The notes under the pieces: generated by a model | What the model saw: the letters and a program-made list of their open reading frames with translations, nothing else | Databases searched by the model: none | Told to the model about the DNA's origin: nothing | Program-made: the position numbers and the translations under genes | Source of the DNA: Rhynchopus euleeides | Lineage: Eukaryota > Euglenozoa > Diplonemea > Diplonemida > Diplonemidae | NCBI GenBank assembly: GCA_963210315.1 | Contig: OY723315.1 | Coordinates: forward strand, 620,001-684,000 | Direction: 5' to 3' | DNA: 64,000 nt | Part shown: positions 43,876-54,206 of the stretch, piece by piece | Layout of the letters: every line of letters starts with the position of its first letter | Numbering within the stretch: the first letter of the stretch is position 1

Positions 43876-44871
43876 GGGGGGGGTTGGGGATAGGTCAGAA
43901 GGGCGCCAGACGGGAGTGCCCCAAATCGGGAAGGGGGGAGGGAGGGCGCCGGGGGAGTGCTTTAAGTCGTCCGTGTGGCAGTGCGCAGGCAACACATGAA
44001 AATGATAATCAAATGAGGCGTGAAACACTGTTTCGTGGCGGTCGGAAAGCCACAAACCAGCACACCCCCCGGGGATGGCTGTGGTTTTTTATTATGTTAG
44101 TTTCCCCCCCCACCTCCACCTCCACTTCCACCCCCACCTCCTACCTCCTTCCATCCGAAGGGCCTGCGCACTCTCCGAGAAATGATGGGTGCGTTTGGAT
44201 CCCCTCCTTTTTTTTCCGCTATTCAAAACGAACATCTCTTTGGTGAGTTGTAACACCACCACCCCCGCATGGATCCTGACCCTGTGTTTTGAACTCCAGA
44301 GCCGATGCCCATCAGCACCCAACACCACCTCCTGGATCGAAACACCACCGCGGAACTCCAAGACAGTCCCAGCTGTCGGGGAGGGAAGCAGTGTAATACG
44401 CCCCAGAAGTGTGGTGGTGGTGGTGTGGGCAGATCCAAGGGATGTGCCATTCAAATACTACGGGGGGTGTTTGATTGTAGAAAGTAGCGTATTTGCGTAC
44501 GGTTGTTTGTTTGTTTGTTTGTAGGACACACATGGGGAATACTGCGGGGGGGGTGGGGTATAGGCAATGCTTCCGAAGGGGGCATTGACCATAACCCACC
44601 CAAACTGGTCTGGGGGGTTTTGGGATGTGTGTTGGGGGGTTGATTGTCGAGAGTTGTGTTGGGAGGGGGGGGGGTGTTGGGGGAGGGGTTGTGTTGTGTG
44701 TGTGGGTTCAAAGCCACGGGATAAAAATATCAATCAATTCGGCAGAACTGTACCCCCCACACACAGGCGGATGTAAGATTGCACAAAAAAGCAACGCATT
44801 CTCTGTCGACTGCAGGTCGCACCACCGGCCACCACAAGAAGACACACAGCTGGGAGTGACGAGCCACAAGC
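43876..44871. other. Spacer and presumed 3' UTR of the PEX11-like gene
   Basis: Contains a (GTTT)4 stretch near 44507-44521 and G/T-rich tracts. No gene supported. Confidence 0.4.
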
Positions 44872-46551
44872 CTAACTCTTGCTGTACATCCAGCGGAGGG
44901 ATATTTGGCAGAGGCCTTCTGTGACACCAAGGAACCCATGGAGCCCAAGGCCTATGGTGAAGCTGCGTGTGTAGAACCACGACTGTGCCCACGATGTGTA
45001 CGTTGGGTAGCGCCGGCGAGCCAGCGGCAGGAAGTTGTAGGCACAGAGCAAGTCGGCAAGAACTGAGATCATGTAGATGGAGGTGGCGAGGGCTTCCAAG
45101 GCGAGGCTCTCGTGGTAGATGGCGTGGAGGAGCAGGCACACCATCAGCACCTGCCGCCAGTACCACACGATTGCGTTGATGCGTGCGAAGAAGAGCTTTG
45201 ATTTAATCCCAAAGACAACCGCCTCCCACTCGACCAGGGCGAGGTGTTCTGTCGGGAAGTAGAGGAAGTCAAGCACCCAGTGCAGCTGGTTCAGCAAAAA
45301 CTCCACCGCGCTGTCGCCCTGCCGCACGTGGGTGTGCTCAATCAGCTTCCGGTACGTTCCGGAGAAACGCCCCAACGCCCTATAATACCCCAGTTGACTC
45401 CCCACCCACAGCGAGTAGTCTGCCGCGGTGACGCCCAGCGTCGCATCCAGCACTGGGAACAGCATCCTCCCTGCATACTGCGTCACCTTCACATAGGGGT
45501 TCCAGTAGGTGATGAAGGAGATGTTGGCAAAGGATGTGTACACGACGGCGACGGAGAGGAGCATCTGGAGGACAACCCCCACAAACCGGGCGAACATGAC
45601 GCGCTTCCGCTGCTTCTCGATCGCCTTCAGGGGGAGCGACGAGGGGAGGAAGTGCGAGTTGGTCCGCTGCCGCAGGAGCGCCCTCGCCCCCGCAGAATAG
45701 GTGTTGAACAGGCGCACCGTCTTCCTCTCGGGCAGCTGCCCCGTCGACTGCGACCTTTTGATCCGCCCCTGCAGGGCGGCCCTCCGCAGCGTCATGTTGT
45801 TCTGCGTCGTGACAAGCGGGATCCCATCCGCCCCCCTCGGATGCAGGTTCTGCTGCAACGCCCTCTGCAGCGAGTTGTCGCTTTCGGGCTCCCCGTACTC
45901 AAACCTCTCCAGCCCGCAGTTCTGCGGGTAGGTGCGTGAGTGCAACCCTCCGGCAGAATCCTCGCTGCTGGCGCAGGACATCGAGGCATACTCTGCAGCA
46001 CAGGCGCTGTGGATGCGTCGGAGCGATCCCTGCGCAACATCCTCCGGGTTGACACTGCCTTCACTGGCAGAGCCTCGAGAGAACCGCCGCAGGTCCTCTG
46101 TGCTCGGGTCTGACTTCGACACAGCGAGGTCATCCCCCAGGTCACACGAACCATCCTCTTGAGCAATGCTCTCAAACGTGCAGAGCGCTGTCGTCACCGC
46201 CTCAGGTGAGACCAGCACATCCGCTGCAATAGTCGCCCTCCGGCTCGGCGATTTGGAAGGCGATGACGACCTCAGGTGGTCCCCACTGCAGAGCACTCCA
46301 GGCGGCGTCACAGCCTCAGGTGTTGCCGTGGTGGGCGGGGCAGCGCCTCTGTCACGCGGGGGCGAGACACGAGGGGGTGACGGCGGGCCCTCGCAGCACC
46401 CCCCAGGAGACTCCGCAGGGGGGTCAGCAGGGGGTGGCGATGTGGGTGTTGTGGTGGCTGCGGCGGCGGCGGCTTGGAGAGCGGTGTGTTTGCCGGACTT
46501 CTTCTTCTTCTTCCGCTTGGCGCGGGGCCTGCGGGGAGCTGTTTCATCCAT
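44872..46551 (-). CDS. Multi-pass membrane protein, PEX11/GIM5-like
   Basis: The 559-residue protein has a strongly basic start (AKRKKKKKSGK), about 290 residues of low-complexity Ser/Pro/acidic sequence, then a conserved-looking membrane domain. Hydrophobic helices lie at about 318-345 (FVGVVLQMLLSVAVVY), 470-490 (WRQVLMVCLLLHAIYHE) and 495-520. Between them is an amphipathic region with YAGRMLFPVLDATLG and YRALGRFSGTYRKLIEHTH, plus LHWVLDFLYFPTEHLAL. This arrangement recalls the PEX11 family (including trypanosome GIM5), which shapes and divides peroxisomes or glycosomes. The match is by pattern only and could be wrong. The extended N-terminus would be unusual for PEX11. The ATG is one base downstream of a CTCTCCCCCCCGGCCTGTAG acceptor, so the mature 5' UTR would be nearly just the leader. 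Confidence 0.5.
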   Translation of the reverse strand: MDETAPRRPRAKRKKKKKSGKHTALQAAAAAATTTPTSPPPADPPAESPGGCCEGPPSPPRVSPPRDRGAAPPTTATPEAVTPPGVLCSGDHLRSSSPSKSPSRRATIAADVLVSPEAVTTALCTFESIAQEDGSCDLGDDLAVSKSDPSTEDLRRFSRGSASEGSVNPEDVAQGSLRRIHSACAAEYASMSCASSEDSAGGLHSRTYPQNCGLERFEYGEPESDNSLQRALQQNLHPRGADGIPLVTTQNNMTLRRAALQGRIKRSQSTGQLPERKTVRLFNTYSAGARALLRQRTNSHFLPSSLPLKAIEKQRKRVMFARFVGVVLQMLLSVAVVYTSFANISFITYWNPYVKVTQYAGRMLFPVLDATLGVTAADYSLWVGSQLGYYRALGRFSGTYRKLIEHTHVRQGDSAVEFLLNQLHWVLDFLYFPTEHLALVEWEAVVFGIKSKLFFARINAIVWYWRQVLMVCLLLHAIYHESLALEALATSIYMISVLADLLCAYNFLPLARRRYPTYTSWAQSWFYTRSFTIGLGLHGFLGVTEGLCQISLRWMYSKS

Positions 46552-46552
46552 C

Positions 46553-46573
46553 CTACAGGCCGGGGGGGAGAGG
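46553..46573 (-). promoter_or_regulatory. Likely trans-splice acceptor for the PEX11-like gene
   Basis: CTCTCCCCCCCGGCCTGTAG on the minus strand, one base before the start codon. The tract and AG are close to ideal. Confidence 0.5.
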
Positions 46574-46795
46574 GTAGTGGGTGTGGGGGGTGTGGGGGGT
46601 GTGGGGTGGGGTGTGTGTGGTGTGCCTAGATTTCAAAGCCCTCCCACGAGGGGGGGTGAGGGGGGCGGGGCAGGGCAGACGCCACCCTGTGTGCCCCCAA
46701 CCTGCACCTGCAGGAGTGTGGGTGGTGGTGGTGGTGTTGGATGGACCTGCTTGTTGGACAAATGGAAACGTGTGGGGGGTAAGGTGGGATGCAGC

Positions 46796-47036
46796 GAAGT
46801 AGAAGTAGAGGGAATCACAAGGATGCCCCCCCCCCCCCCTGCACTTGTTATGCAGGTTGTGTCTGAGATCCAGAGCTATACTCCGACAGTGATGTGTTGC
46901 TATACTGTGTGGGCAATGGTCCGCATAGTTGGGGTGAATAAACACTCCGTGGTTCACACTATCAGACATCAAGGTGTACAGGGTGAGGAGGTATACCTCC
47001 TACACAATGCACAGCCAGTGAGTGAGCATCATAGAG
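46796..47036 (+). repeat. Family B repeat, copy 7 (near-identical pair with 54.2 kb)
   Basis: A 241-bp unit differing from 54207-54446 at only about four bases. It carries TATGCAGGTTGTGTCTGAG near the left. A perfect 16-bp palindrome, AGGAGGTATACCTCCT, is at 46986-47001. No target duplication was recognised. Confidence 0.85.
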
Positions 47037-48315
47037 GACATGTTTGTGTCGCCTCTGCAATCTGTTGTGACGCTTGGAGATATTCCATCTGCCTTGGCAG
47101 CTCGGTTTGTCGAAAAGATCAGGGGGAGGTAAGGGGTGGGTGGGGGCGAGGGGGTGAGACCTTTTGAGCCTTTCATCATTTGAGACATTCAGAGCGGCAC
47201 ACTTCGGTTTCCCGAGCCGGGAGAGTTAGAGATGCAGGTAGAAGGCGGAGACCAGATGCACATATGGAAGCTACCCCGCATTGCTGAGCTCATTTGCGAG
47301 GCAAACCCATTGTCTAAGTTTTATCTCCAAAGTGGATGTGTGCGTGATACACACACTTTGAGTGGGTCGGCCCTGGTGCTGTGTGCAGAACACAACCCCT
47401 AGGTGTGGCTGCATGAACGGGAGAGAGGGAGGGGGGAGGTATGGTGATCCCCAGAATCTCTGGGTTCCTTTGAAAGGGGAAATGGACAGAAAAAGGACAA
47501 GTGTGCCTGTATGTCCGCATGTGGAACGAGCAGGTGGTGGCGCCGGTTGTCCCAAAGCGAAATTGATGATTCTTCTGTCAATGCACTGGAGAGCTTCGTT
47601 ACACACTCCTATCGACTTCTTCACATCCAAAAAATCAAGGCTGTGTTGGCGATAGTCGTCTGTATCGGCATGAAATACAACATCCTACATCCTATGTACT
47701 GGTGGCCTTCGCTCTGTGCCAAACTGTGTCAGTTTGTCTCCTCTTTGTGAGGCGACGCACTTTACCGCAGTTCTGAGCAAAGAACCTCGACAGATAACCT
47801 ACATCCTACATTATCCTATAGCCTGGCAGAGGTTCTGACAAAGGAAAGAGCCTCTACAAGCTTTCGTTCAGCGGGGCAGATCCTGCACCCGGAAAGTAAA
47901 ACTACTGAGTAAAAAGGTGTCACTTCAGTTCTTCCTCTCATGAATGGGTGGTGTGTCGAACATGGCTGGTTCGCAGAACTGAAGAGACGTTCAGCACGAA
48001 TGTCGTGTGCGAAAAAAAGCGATGGGGGATCGTGAAAATATTGCAAACAAAATAACCAGGTGCTGCAGCACAGAAGCAATTCAGATGGTATAGATCGGAG
48101 ACTCAGCCCCGACAAAAGGGATAACAGATGGGAGAACGCATGTCTGGATAAGATACACATCAGAAGCCAGTCTCACAGGCACTGCATATTTGCCTATTCG
48201 TTGAGTCATGGTTTTGCGCAATCCTTCGGCACTGAACAGGCGTCCTCCCTCCACCTTGACTGCATCACGGTAGGAGAACGTGATGCGGACATCAGACACA
48301 GGCTGGTCTCCGAGG
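47037..48315. other. Gene-free spacer and presumed 3' UTR of the peroxidase gene
   Basis: Unique sequence without supported frames. Nothing recognised. Confidence 0.4.
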
Positions 48316-49248
48316 TCAGTAGTCTGTGGTGGGGCCAGACAGCTGCCCCTCCCACCCGAGGTTCATCAGCTTCGTGTAGGCCGCAGAGAAGTCGTCGAAG
48401 AATTTGTCGTTGTCAGCAGCGTACTTATCGACGTAAACACGGAACTTCGGGTCGCTCAGCAGGGCCATGTCCGCAGGCAGCATCATCAGCTTCTTCGTCT
48501 CCGCATCCTCGTACTGCTCGTTGGGTGTACCGCGCGACGACGGCTTGATCTGCCACGTCTTCTCCGTCAGCTCGGTGAAGAAGGAGTTGGAGAACCCGTA
48601 GGGGTCGCTCGTCCACGGGCCCTCGTACCCGCTGCGGTCCTTGTTGCAGCGCCCGAGGGCGTGTGCCCCAATAAGCGCCACAATCTCCTGGTCGTTGAAG
48701 CCCATGCGGTAGAACACGCTGCGGATGTGGTCGCTGCCCTGCGCCGCATCGGGCAGCCGACCCGTCGGCGGGCACTTGTTGCCATCCTGCCGCCCGTAGT
48801 GGAAGGGGATCTTCGGGCCCCCCATCTCGTCGATCGCAATCAGCGACGCCAGCACCCACAGGTCCGCCTTCGAGATGGAGTGCTTCGCGACCAGCGGCGC
48901 CAGCACCCCGCGGGCCTTGCCCAGCCCTGCGTTGGCGGGATCGTCCTTCTCGGGCACCTTGTCCATCGTCCCGTGGTTCCCCCCCTGCTCCCCCTTCTTG
49001 TACGTCCCGCTCGAGTGCCACGCGAGACGCACGAACTCAGGCCCCAGCGGGGGCTCCGAGCTCTCCAGCAGGGCCACCACGTCGTTGCGCAGCTCTGCCC
49101 CGTACGGCACCTTCGCGAAGGGGTTCCAGAATGCGTGCGCCTGCTCCGTGCCTGCCAGCAGGGAGTACGCCACCCCGGAGCCCATCCCTGCGGCGAACAC
49201 CTTCGCACCCCTGCTGCGCAGCGAGTGCCGCATCACAGACGCAAACAT
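48316..49248 (-). CDS. Class I haem peroxidase, APX/CcP hybrid, probably mitochondrial
   Basis: The 310-residue enzyme reduces hydrogen peroxide with haem. Distal residues Arg74, Trp77 and His78 are in FVRLAWHSSGTY. The proximal His196 is in GAHALGR, Trp212 (the CcP radical Trp) is in GYEGPWTS, and the proximal Asp260 is in MMLPAD. Arg205 in NKDRSGYEG corresponds to the ascorbate-binding Arg172 of plant APX. Having both Arg and this Trp is the signature of the APX-CcP hybrid group found in kinetoplastids and other protists, so ascorbate and cytochrome c are both candidate donors. The N-terminus (MFASVMRHSLRSRGAKVF) is basic and amphipathic, then a short hydrophobic stretch ends AHA, suggesting import into mitochondria, possibly with an anchor. 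The start at 49248 is chosen over an in-frame ATG at 49317 whose extension is His/Thr/Pro low complexity. Confidence 0.92.
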   Translation of the reverse strand: MFASVMRHSLRSRGAKVFAAGMGSGVAYSLLAGTEQAHAFWNPFAKVPYGAELRNDVVALLESSEPPLGPEFVRLAWHSSGTYKKGEQGGNHGTMDKVPEKDDPANAGLGKARGVLAPLVAKHSISKADLWVLASLIAIDEMGGPKIPFHYGRQDGNKCPPTGRLPDAAQGSDHIRSVFYRMGFNDQEIVALIGAHALGRCNKDRSGYEGPWTSDPYGFSNSFFTELTEKTWQIKPSSRGTPNEQYEDAETKKLMMLPADMALLSDPKFRVYVDKYAADNDKFFDDFSAAYTKLMNLGWEGQLSGPTTDY

Positions 49249-49281
49249 CGTGGGTAGTAGTGTGGTGTGGGTGTGGTGGTG

Positions 49282-49316
49282 CTGTGGTGTCGTGGGGTAG
49301 GGCTTGTGTGTGGGCA
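49282..49316 (-). promoter_or_regulatory. Likely trans-splice acceptor for the peroxidase gene
   Basis: CCCTACCCCACGACACCACAG on the minus strand, about 33 nt before the start codon. Confidence 0.4.
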
Positions 49317-50104
49317 CTACCTTGGAGACACGCAGAGGTACCCTTCCTTCAACATGCCCATTGCTGGGGGAGAGGCTTCACAGATAGAGGGTGGGGGGGG
49401 GGGGGGGCGGCAAACGGAACCACAGAGCCGACATGCCCTTGCCTGCCGCAACCAACTTTCTCTCTCATTTACGAGAGGTCACAGAAACCAACACTTTGCA
49501 TACCACCACTTGGTGATGTTGCTGTATCTCCGAAAAATCCTACAATCGGCAATGCCCCGAGTTGGCCAGGATACCCTCGATGCATTGACAGGGGTGTGAT
49601 AGAGATCGCTAATGACTGCGGTCTCTCGGTAGCTGGAGGCGGACCTCTGTTCAGGGAAAGCAGCGCACACCGTTACCCGATGGGCTGGCTAATTTGTGCG
49701 TTGACACATCACAAACACACACTCCTGCTGCGTTAGGCTGTGCCTGTGAGTGATCGGCGTTAGATCTGTGGAGATTGCATCAAGAGCAGTGTTCGGTGCG
49801 TTCTGCACCACTACAAAAGAATCGTGCGGATGTCCAGCAAACAGAATCGATCTGAACCGCAGCCTTGCTGGGGAGGTTATTGTTGCTGCCCCGACATAGT
49901 TCACGACACTGACCGAAGTCCCGTTGTGGCAAATGAGTCCGGTTTCGTTCGCAGGCAGGAGTGGCAGTGTGTTGTGGCCCCTGCGAAGCGTTGCCTTGAA
50001 TAGGTGACTTTGTGTTACTCTCTCGAAACACACTGCGTGCGTGGTACGCTCCCCGCGGACTCTTTCGCTGTGGCAGGCAATTTTGCTCGGGAAACTATCT
50101 GTGG
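49317..50104. other. Gene-free spacer
   Basis: Unique sequence with a G run near 49390-49410. No supported gene. Confidence 0.35.
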
Positions 50105-50420
50105 CCCCGCTGGATCGTGAAGTAACAGCAAAAAACGAGACAACAAACCAATTACTGCCGAAAAGTTGTTTTGCTGGAACGCAGACCCCACTCTTTGTTT
50201 ATCCAGGCCAGGTGGATCACCTGGTGGGGAGAGATCCGGTGAGAGGCACTTTATTGCGTCCACGGTGCGACCGGGTGGGCAGGGAACCTGGGGGTGGGGG
50301 GCCTCAACTCTTTGTGCACACCACTCCCCGGTGTGATGGAGTGGTGTGCGTGGGGCCGCTCAAGGCACAGAAGTTTCCCCAGTTGGCCGAACTAACAGCA
50401 AAAAAAGGGCGAATTGTGGC
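50105..50420 (+). repeat. Dispersed repeat family A, copy 2
   Basis: The left half (CGCTGGATCGTGAAGTAACAG, TTTTGCTGGAACGCAGACCC) matches 10366-10480. The middle (GGTGGATCACCTGGTGGGG, GGGCAGGGAACCTGGGG) matches 56630-56720. The right part (CTCAAGGCACAGAAG) matches 10530-10550. No coding capacity. Confidence 0.65.
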
Positions 50421-51423
50421 ATGATCACATGGGGGTTCCATGTCATCTGTGGCAATTCGGGGGGATCGCATGATCACGCCACACTTGTCACAACTGGACA
50501 ACACTCCAAAGCGCGAAATATACAGGCGGGGCAGTAAGCAGGATAAAAGCAAGGTAGAGAGCAGACTTCCTTTGGGGCCTTCGCTATGTGTCACTGTGAG
50601 TCAAACTGTGTCACTACATCCAGTTTCGTGAAGTGGTTCACCGTGTCTTCTCACTTTTCTGAGCGAAGGCCCCTTGTCGTGGCAACATGCCGCATGCGAT
50701 CCCTTCAGCAGGGCCTGCCGAAGGATCGGAAGTCGAAGGGGTTGTACCATAGTAACGTTGGTGCTGACAAGCACCTTGTTACAGGGCATTTACCGGAGGA
50801 AAGTGCCACTTCGTTACAAGAAACAAAACCTGCATGATAATAATGTCTCGGAAGTTGGCGATCGTTACCACTGTTCATGGTGACACGATTCTCACAACAG
50901 CCTCCAACGAAGAAAGATGCCACAACAGAGTGAAAGAGGTTGGGCATCGCAGGAAAGGCAAGCAATTTTACACACATTGAGCACCTCACTTCGCTACGGC
51001 TGCTCGGGAAATTCCGACTTGACGACCACCCAATACTAATACTAATAGGAATCAACATGCCCCGAAGAAGGTGCAGCATTAGATGAGGGGCAACCACTGT
51101 CTGTAAATTCACTCCTGGTGGAGGCGGGGGCTGGCAATTCAAATCATTTTGCTTTCTGGTCGGGGCACCTTGTCCGGCAACAGGCAAGAGCAGCTCTCAG
51201 CCAGCTTTGGCCCTGAGGCTGTGTTGGGGCCGTGAGAAGTGTTCACTCTAAAGTGGGTCATACAATTTCCTTCACTACTTGCGAGCTGAGTGACTTCACT
51301 GCGCTTCGTCGGTCGGAACATAAGTTAAAAGAAAGTGGCAACATAGGACACGGACAGGACGCCAAAACTGAATCCCGAAAACATGAACGGAGGAAACATC
51401 GGGTTCTTCCCACCCAAATGAGG
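50421..51423. other. Spacer and presumed 3' UTR of the SOD-like gene
   Basis: Unique sequence with several short frames of up to about 160 codons on the minus strand. No recognisable family. Confidence 0.35.
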
Positions 51424-54075
51424 TTACAGGACACTACCCTCATTTTTAGTGCAGTTCCCCGAATCGACTGCAACCTCCTTTGGTTCCCGCTGACAGAAAG
51501 CTAATGGCCGAAGTCGCCACAAAGAGGCAAACACGACACAGGCAATGACAAAGGCTATGGCAAGAAAGGAAATCAGCACGAGAGGTACTGAGGAAGGCGT
51601 GTGCAGGGCATGTGCAGGGTTGCCAGCGGGGCAATTTTGAGAGACAAGGGGTGCACATGCTACCACACGACCTCCACGGAGAAGCACGAGGGTGTGCCCT
51701 CCACGCACAGGGGGTAGCGTGGGCTTCAACGCGGCCGCTGTGCCTCCCACGTCTAGCAGCGGGTTCACGCTCGTCGCGTTATACACACGGCCCCCGGCTG
51801 CGCTTGCCGCACCTCGCTGTGGCAGCATGCGCAGTCCTTGCAGGTAGGGCGTCATGTCGCCAAGCGCACACTGCTCCTGCCCCGGTAGGCCCTGGGTGAT
51901 GATGGCCATGCATGCGTCAGCTGACGGGCGCGCTGCAACAGGCTTGACCTTGCCCACTACATCCCAATACGGGTCATAGAGGTCGGTCCGTGCATCGTAG
52001 CCTGACACACACCCTCCCTCGAGTGCGTACTCCTGCATCGTGCGTGCGGAGATGTGGAATACCACGTTGTCCAACGAAGGCTCAGACTCCAGAGACATGC
52101 TGACGTGGGTCTCGTGTACCAACGAAGCCTGCGAGATGCGGAGCCGCCCCGACACCGCCACTCCCTGGGACTGCTCTGCACCGCTGCTGCCGAAGTCGGC
52201 CTCCATCACCAGGGCTTCGGATTCCGGCTGCAGGCGGGTTACAACACCGCAGCGGTCACCATCCACAGCGAGCACAAGCACCTTGCCCTCGATAGACATA
52301 AACCCTGCAAGCGGGATGGTCGTGCTTGTGAACTTCGTCTCCCCGTGGCTGTAAACCAGCGGGCCGTAGACCCCTGTCAAATCGCCGGCGCGGCAGGCAA
52401 CGGCCTGTTGTAGACAAAGAATCATTCCCTGCACCTCTTCAACATCCCAGATTGCATCATCTGCGAAGGGGCACGTCCCGTCGACACGTGGCGCGTAGAG
52501 ACCCCAGTGCACAGGACCCGACGCCTGATACCCATCCGCGAACACAACAGTGATACCCACCTCACGCAGTCTCTCGTCGCCCTGGTTCTCGGAGTAGCCC
52601 GTGAAGGTCACCGTGACATATCCAGGAACAACAGCACGCATCACCCTCTGCTGCCCCATTGATGGCTTCGGGCGGGGTGGCGGCATCGGGACCACCGCAA
52701 CGTCCACCCGCAGCGACGCACCCGCCTCGTGCATATCCTTCAGTGCAGCCTGTAGCGCCCGCTCATTCGTCAGGGTATTCGATAGGAGCACTATGTTGAG
52801 ATGTTCGTACGTGCTGCTGTTCCATTTGCCCCAGGGGATGTCTGTCGGCAGCAGAGGGGTCACCACCAGCAGCTGTTCCCCTGCGGCGCTTGTGACGAGA
52901 TCAGCAGTCACGTCCTCCCCCTGGGCGACCATCTCCTGCAGCACCAGCTGGCGGGAGAGCGGCATGCTGCCCAGGGAGGCGATGGCGCGGTGCACGGGCA
53001 GCAGTCGCAGCCCGAAGGGTTCTAAGAAGAGCCGCTCTGGCGGGAGGGGTGTGATGGGCCGAGTGAAAGCTAGGCTCTTCAAGCAGGTTAGCTCATGTGC
53101 GCGGCTCTGCTGCACCGAGGCCCCCAGGACAGGCTCACCGGTGACGGGGTTCACGCAGAAGGCAGTTCCCCCGCGCGCCTGCAGGGGTTTCCAGTAGCGC
53201 GTGCCTCGTAGGCACTCTCCCTCGGAGTCGCTGTGGCACTGCCAACCGCACACGCTTCGGAGCGCTGCCTTCACAGAAGGGTGGTACAGTGAGGTGACGC
53301 AGGAAGACGCGAACTTGATACGGTCAAAGAGGGGCCTGCCCGCCTGCAGGTCGTCGCACAGTTCAGTTGGGAGGAATGATGTGTTCTGAATGACACGCAC
53401 ACATGCGGCTGCCTGCTGGGGATGGACCTGCTCCCGCCACCTCATAAGCCGCGCCGGCGGCGATAGCAACTCTGGGCAGGTGTGGCAGAAAGGTATGCAG
53501 AAATCACGTACGAGAGGCTGCTGCTGGGCAACTGTTCTGTCGAGAAACTCTCCGTGTGGGATAGTGGCATTGCAACCGAGGTCCATCAAGCGCATGCATG
53601 CCCCTGAATGCAGTCCCTGCGGGTACGCGGAACACTGAGCATCGTAGATTGTAACGGACACAGCAGATGGCATTGCCGACTCCATGACTGTTGCGGCAGG
53701 GGGCACCTCCGCTGTTATTGTCACGGGCAAACGGGGCACCCGCACGAAAAAGTCCAGTGCTGCTTCCATTTCCACTGCGGACGCGAGAGGCCTCTCATCG
53801 AACACCAGTGGTGTGTCGTCGGTGTCGATTTGAAGGGATATGACCGCGGATGAGATGATGTAAGTGGTGTTGCCTGCATGTTCAATGTGAAAGTCTGTGG
53901 AGAGCCACTTGCGACGCAGCGTGATCGTCGAGGCCTGTGGACACGAGGTGTAGGGCACGCACCGCCCCCCACAGGCAACCAGCGGGAGGCTGCACATCAG
54001 AGGCAGACTGGCGGTAGCCCCATGGCTGACCGCAAAATGGAAGATCGCGATACAGGCCAGTCCATACAGGCGCAT
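51424..54075 (-). CDS. Type I membrane protein with two degenerate Cu/Zn-SOD-like domains
   Basis: The 883-residue protein starts with a signal peptide (MRLYGLACIAIFHFAVSHGA). A Cys-rich extracellular half follows (e.g. FCIPFCHTCPEL), with N-glycosylation sequons. Near the C-terminus is one membrane helix (VLISFLAIAFVIACVVFASL) and a short cytosolic tail. Two tandem units in the C-terminal half resemble the Cu/Zn superoxide dismutase sandwich. Unit 1 has TVTF, GPVHWGLYAP, CRAGDLTGVYGPL and IEGKVLVLAVDGDRCGVV. Unit 2 has VVFHISA, CALGDMTPYLQGL and GGHTLVLLRGGRVVACAPL. These mimic the family's HIH, C-x-VGDLSGKxG and GRSVVIH..G.RIAC stations in order and spacing. The metal-binding His residues are largely replaced, so dismutase activity is unlikely. 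The role may be structural or adhesive at the cell surface. The start is chosen because it gives the signal peptide. The domain assignment is by pattern only. Confidence 0.65.
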   Translation of the reverse strand: MRLYGLACIAIFHFAVSHGATASLPLMCSLPLVACGGRCVPYTSCPQASTITLRRKWLSTDFHIEHAGNTTYIISSAVISLQIDTDDTPLVFDERPLASAVEMEAALDFFVRVPRLPVTITAEVPPAATVMESAMPSAVSVTIYDAQCSAYPQGLHSGACMRLMDLGCNATIPHGEFLDRTVAQQQPLVRDFCIPFCHTCPELLSPPARLMRWREQVHPQQAAACVRVIQNTSFLPTELCDDLQAGRPLFDRIKFASSCVTSLYHPSVKAALRSVCGWQCHSDSEGECLRGTRYWKPLQARGGTAFCVNPVTGEPVLGASVQQSRAHELTCLKSLAFTRPITPLPPERLFLEPFGLRLLPVHRAIASLGSMPLSRQLVLQEMVAQGEDVTADLVTSAAGEQLLVVTPLLPTDIPWGKWNSSTYEHLNIVLLSNTLTNERALQAALKDMHEAGASLRVDVAVVPMPPPRPKPSMGQQRVMRAVVPGYVTVTFTGYSENQGDERLREVGITVVFADGYQASGPVHWGLYAPRVDGTCPFADDAIWDVEEVQGMILCLQQAVACRAGDLTGVYGPLVYSHGETKFTSTTIPLAGFMSIEGKVLVLAVDGDRCGVVTRLQPESEALVMEADFGSSGAEQSQGVAVSGRLRISQASLVHETHVSMSLESEPSLDNVVFHISARTMQEYALEGGCVSGYDARTDLYDPYWDVVGKVKPVAARPSADACMAIITQGLPGQEQCALGDMTPYLQGLRMLPQRGAASAAGGRVYNATSVNPLLDVGGTAAALKPTLPPVRGGHTLVLLRGGRVVACAPLVSQNCPAGNPAHALHTPSSVPLVLISFLAIAFVIACVVFASLWRLRPLAFCQREPKEVAVDSGNCTKNEGSVL

Positions 54076-54112
54076 CACATGCACAGTGCTGCCCAGAGGC
54101 GTGTTGTGTGGC

Positions 54113-54135
54113 CTGGTGGTGACGGGGGAGGTGAT
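54113..54135 (-). promoter_or_regulatory. Likely trans-splice acceptor for the SOD-like gene
   Basis: CACCTCCCCCGTCACCACCAG on the minus strand, about 37 nt upstream of the preferred ATG. It lies downstream of the alternative ATG at 54153, which supports the later start. Confidence 0.45.
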
Positions 54136-54206
54136 AGTGACAGCAAACATCAAACAAGTATCCCTGCCAGCCGGATAGACTCTACCAATGGGGGTGTGGG
54201 GGTAGT

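Noticed and set aside
45244-49257. Plus-strand frames of 230-330 codons opposite the PEX11-like and peroxidase genes
   Set aside because: Antisense shadows of well-supported minus-strand proteins.
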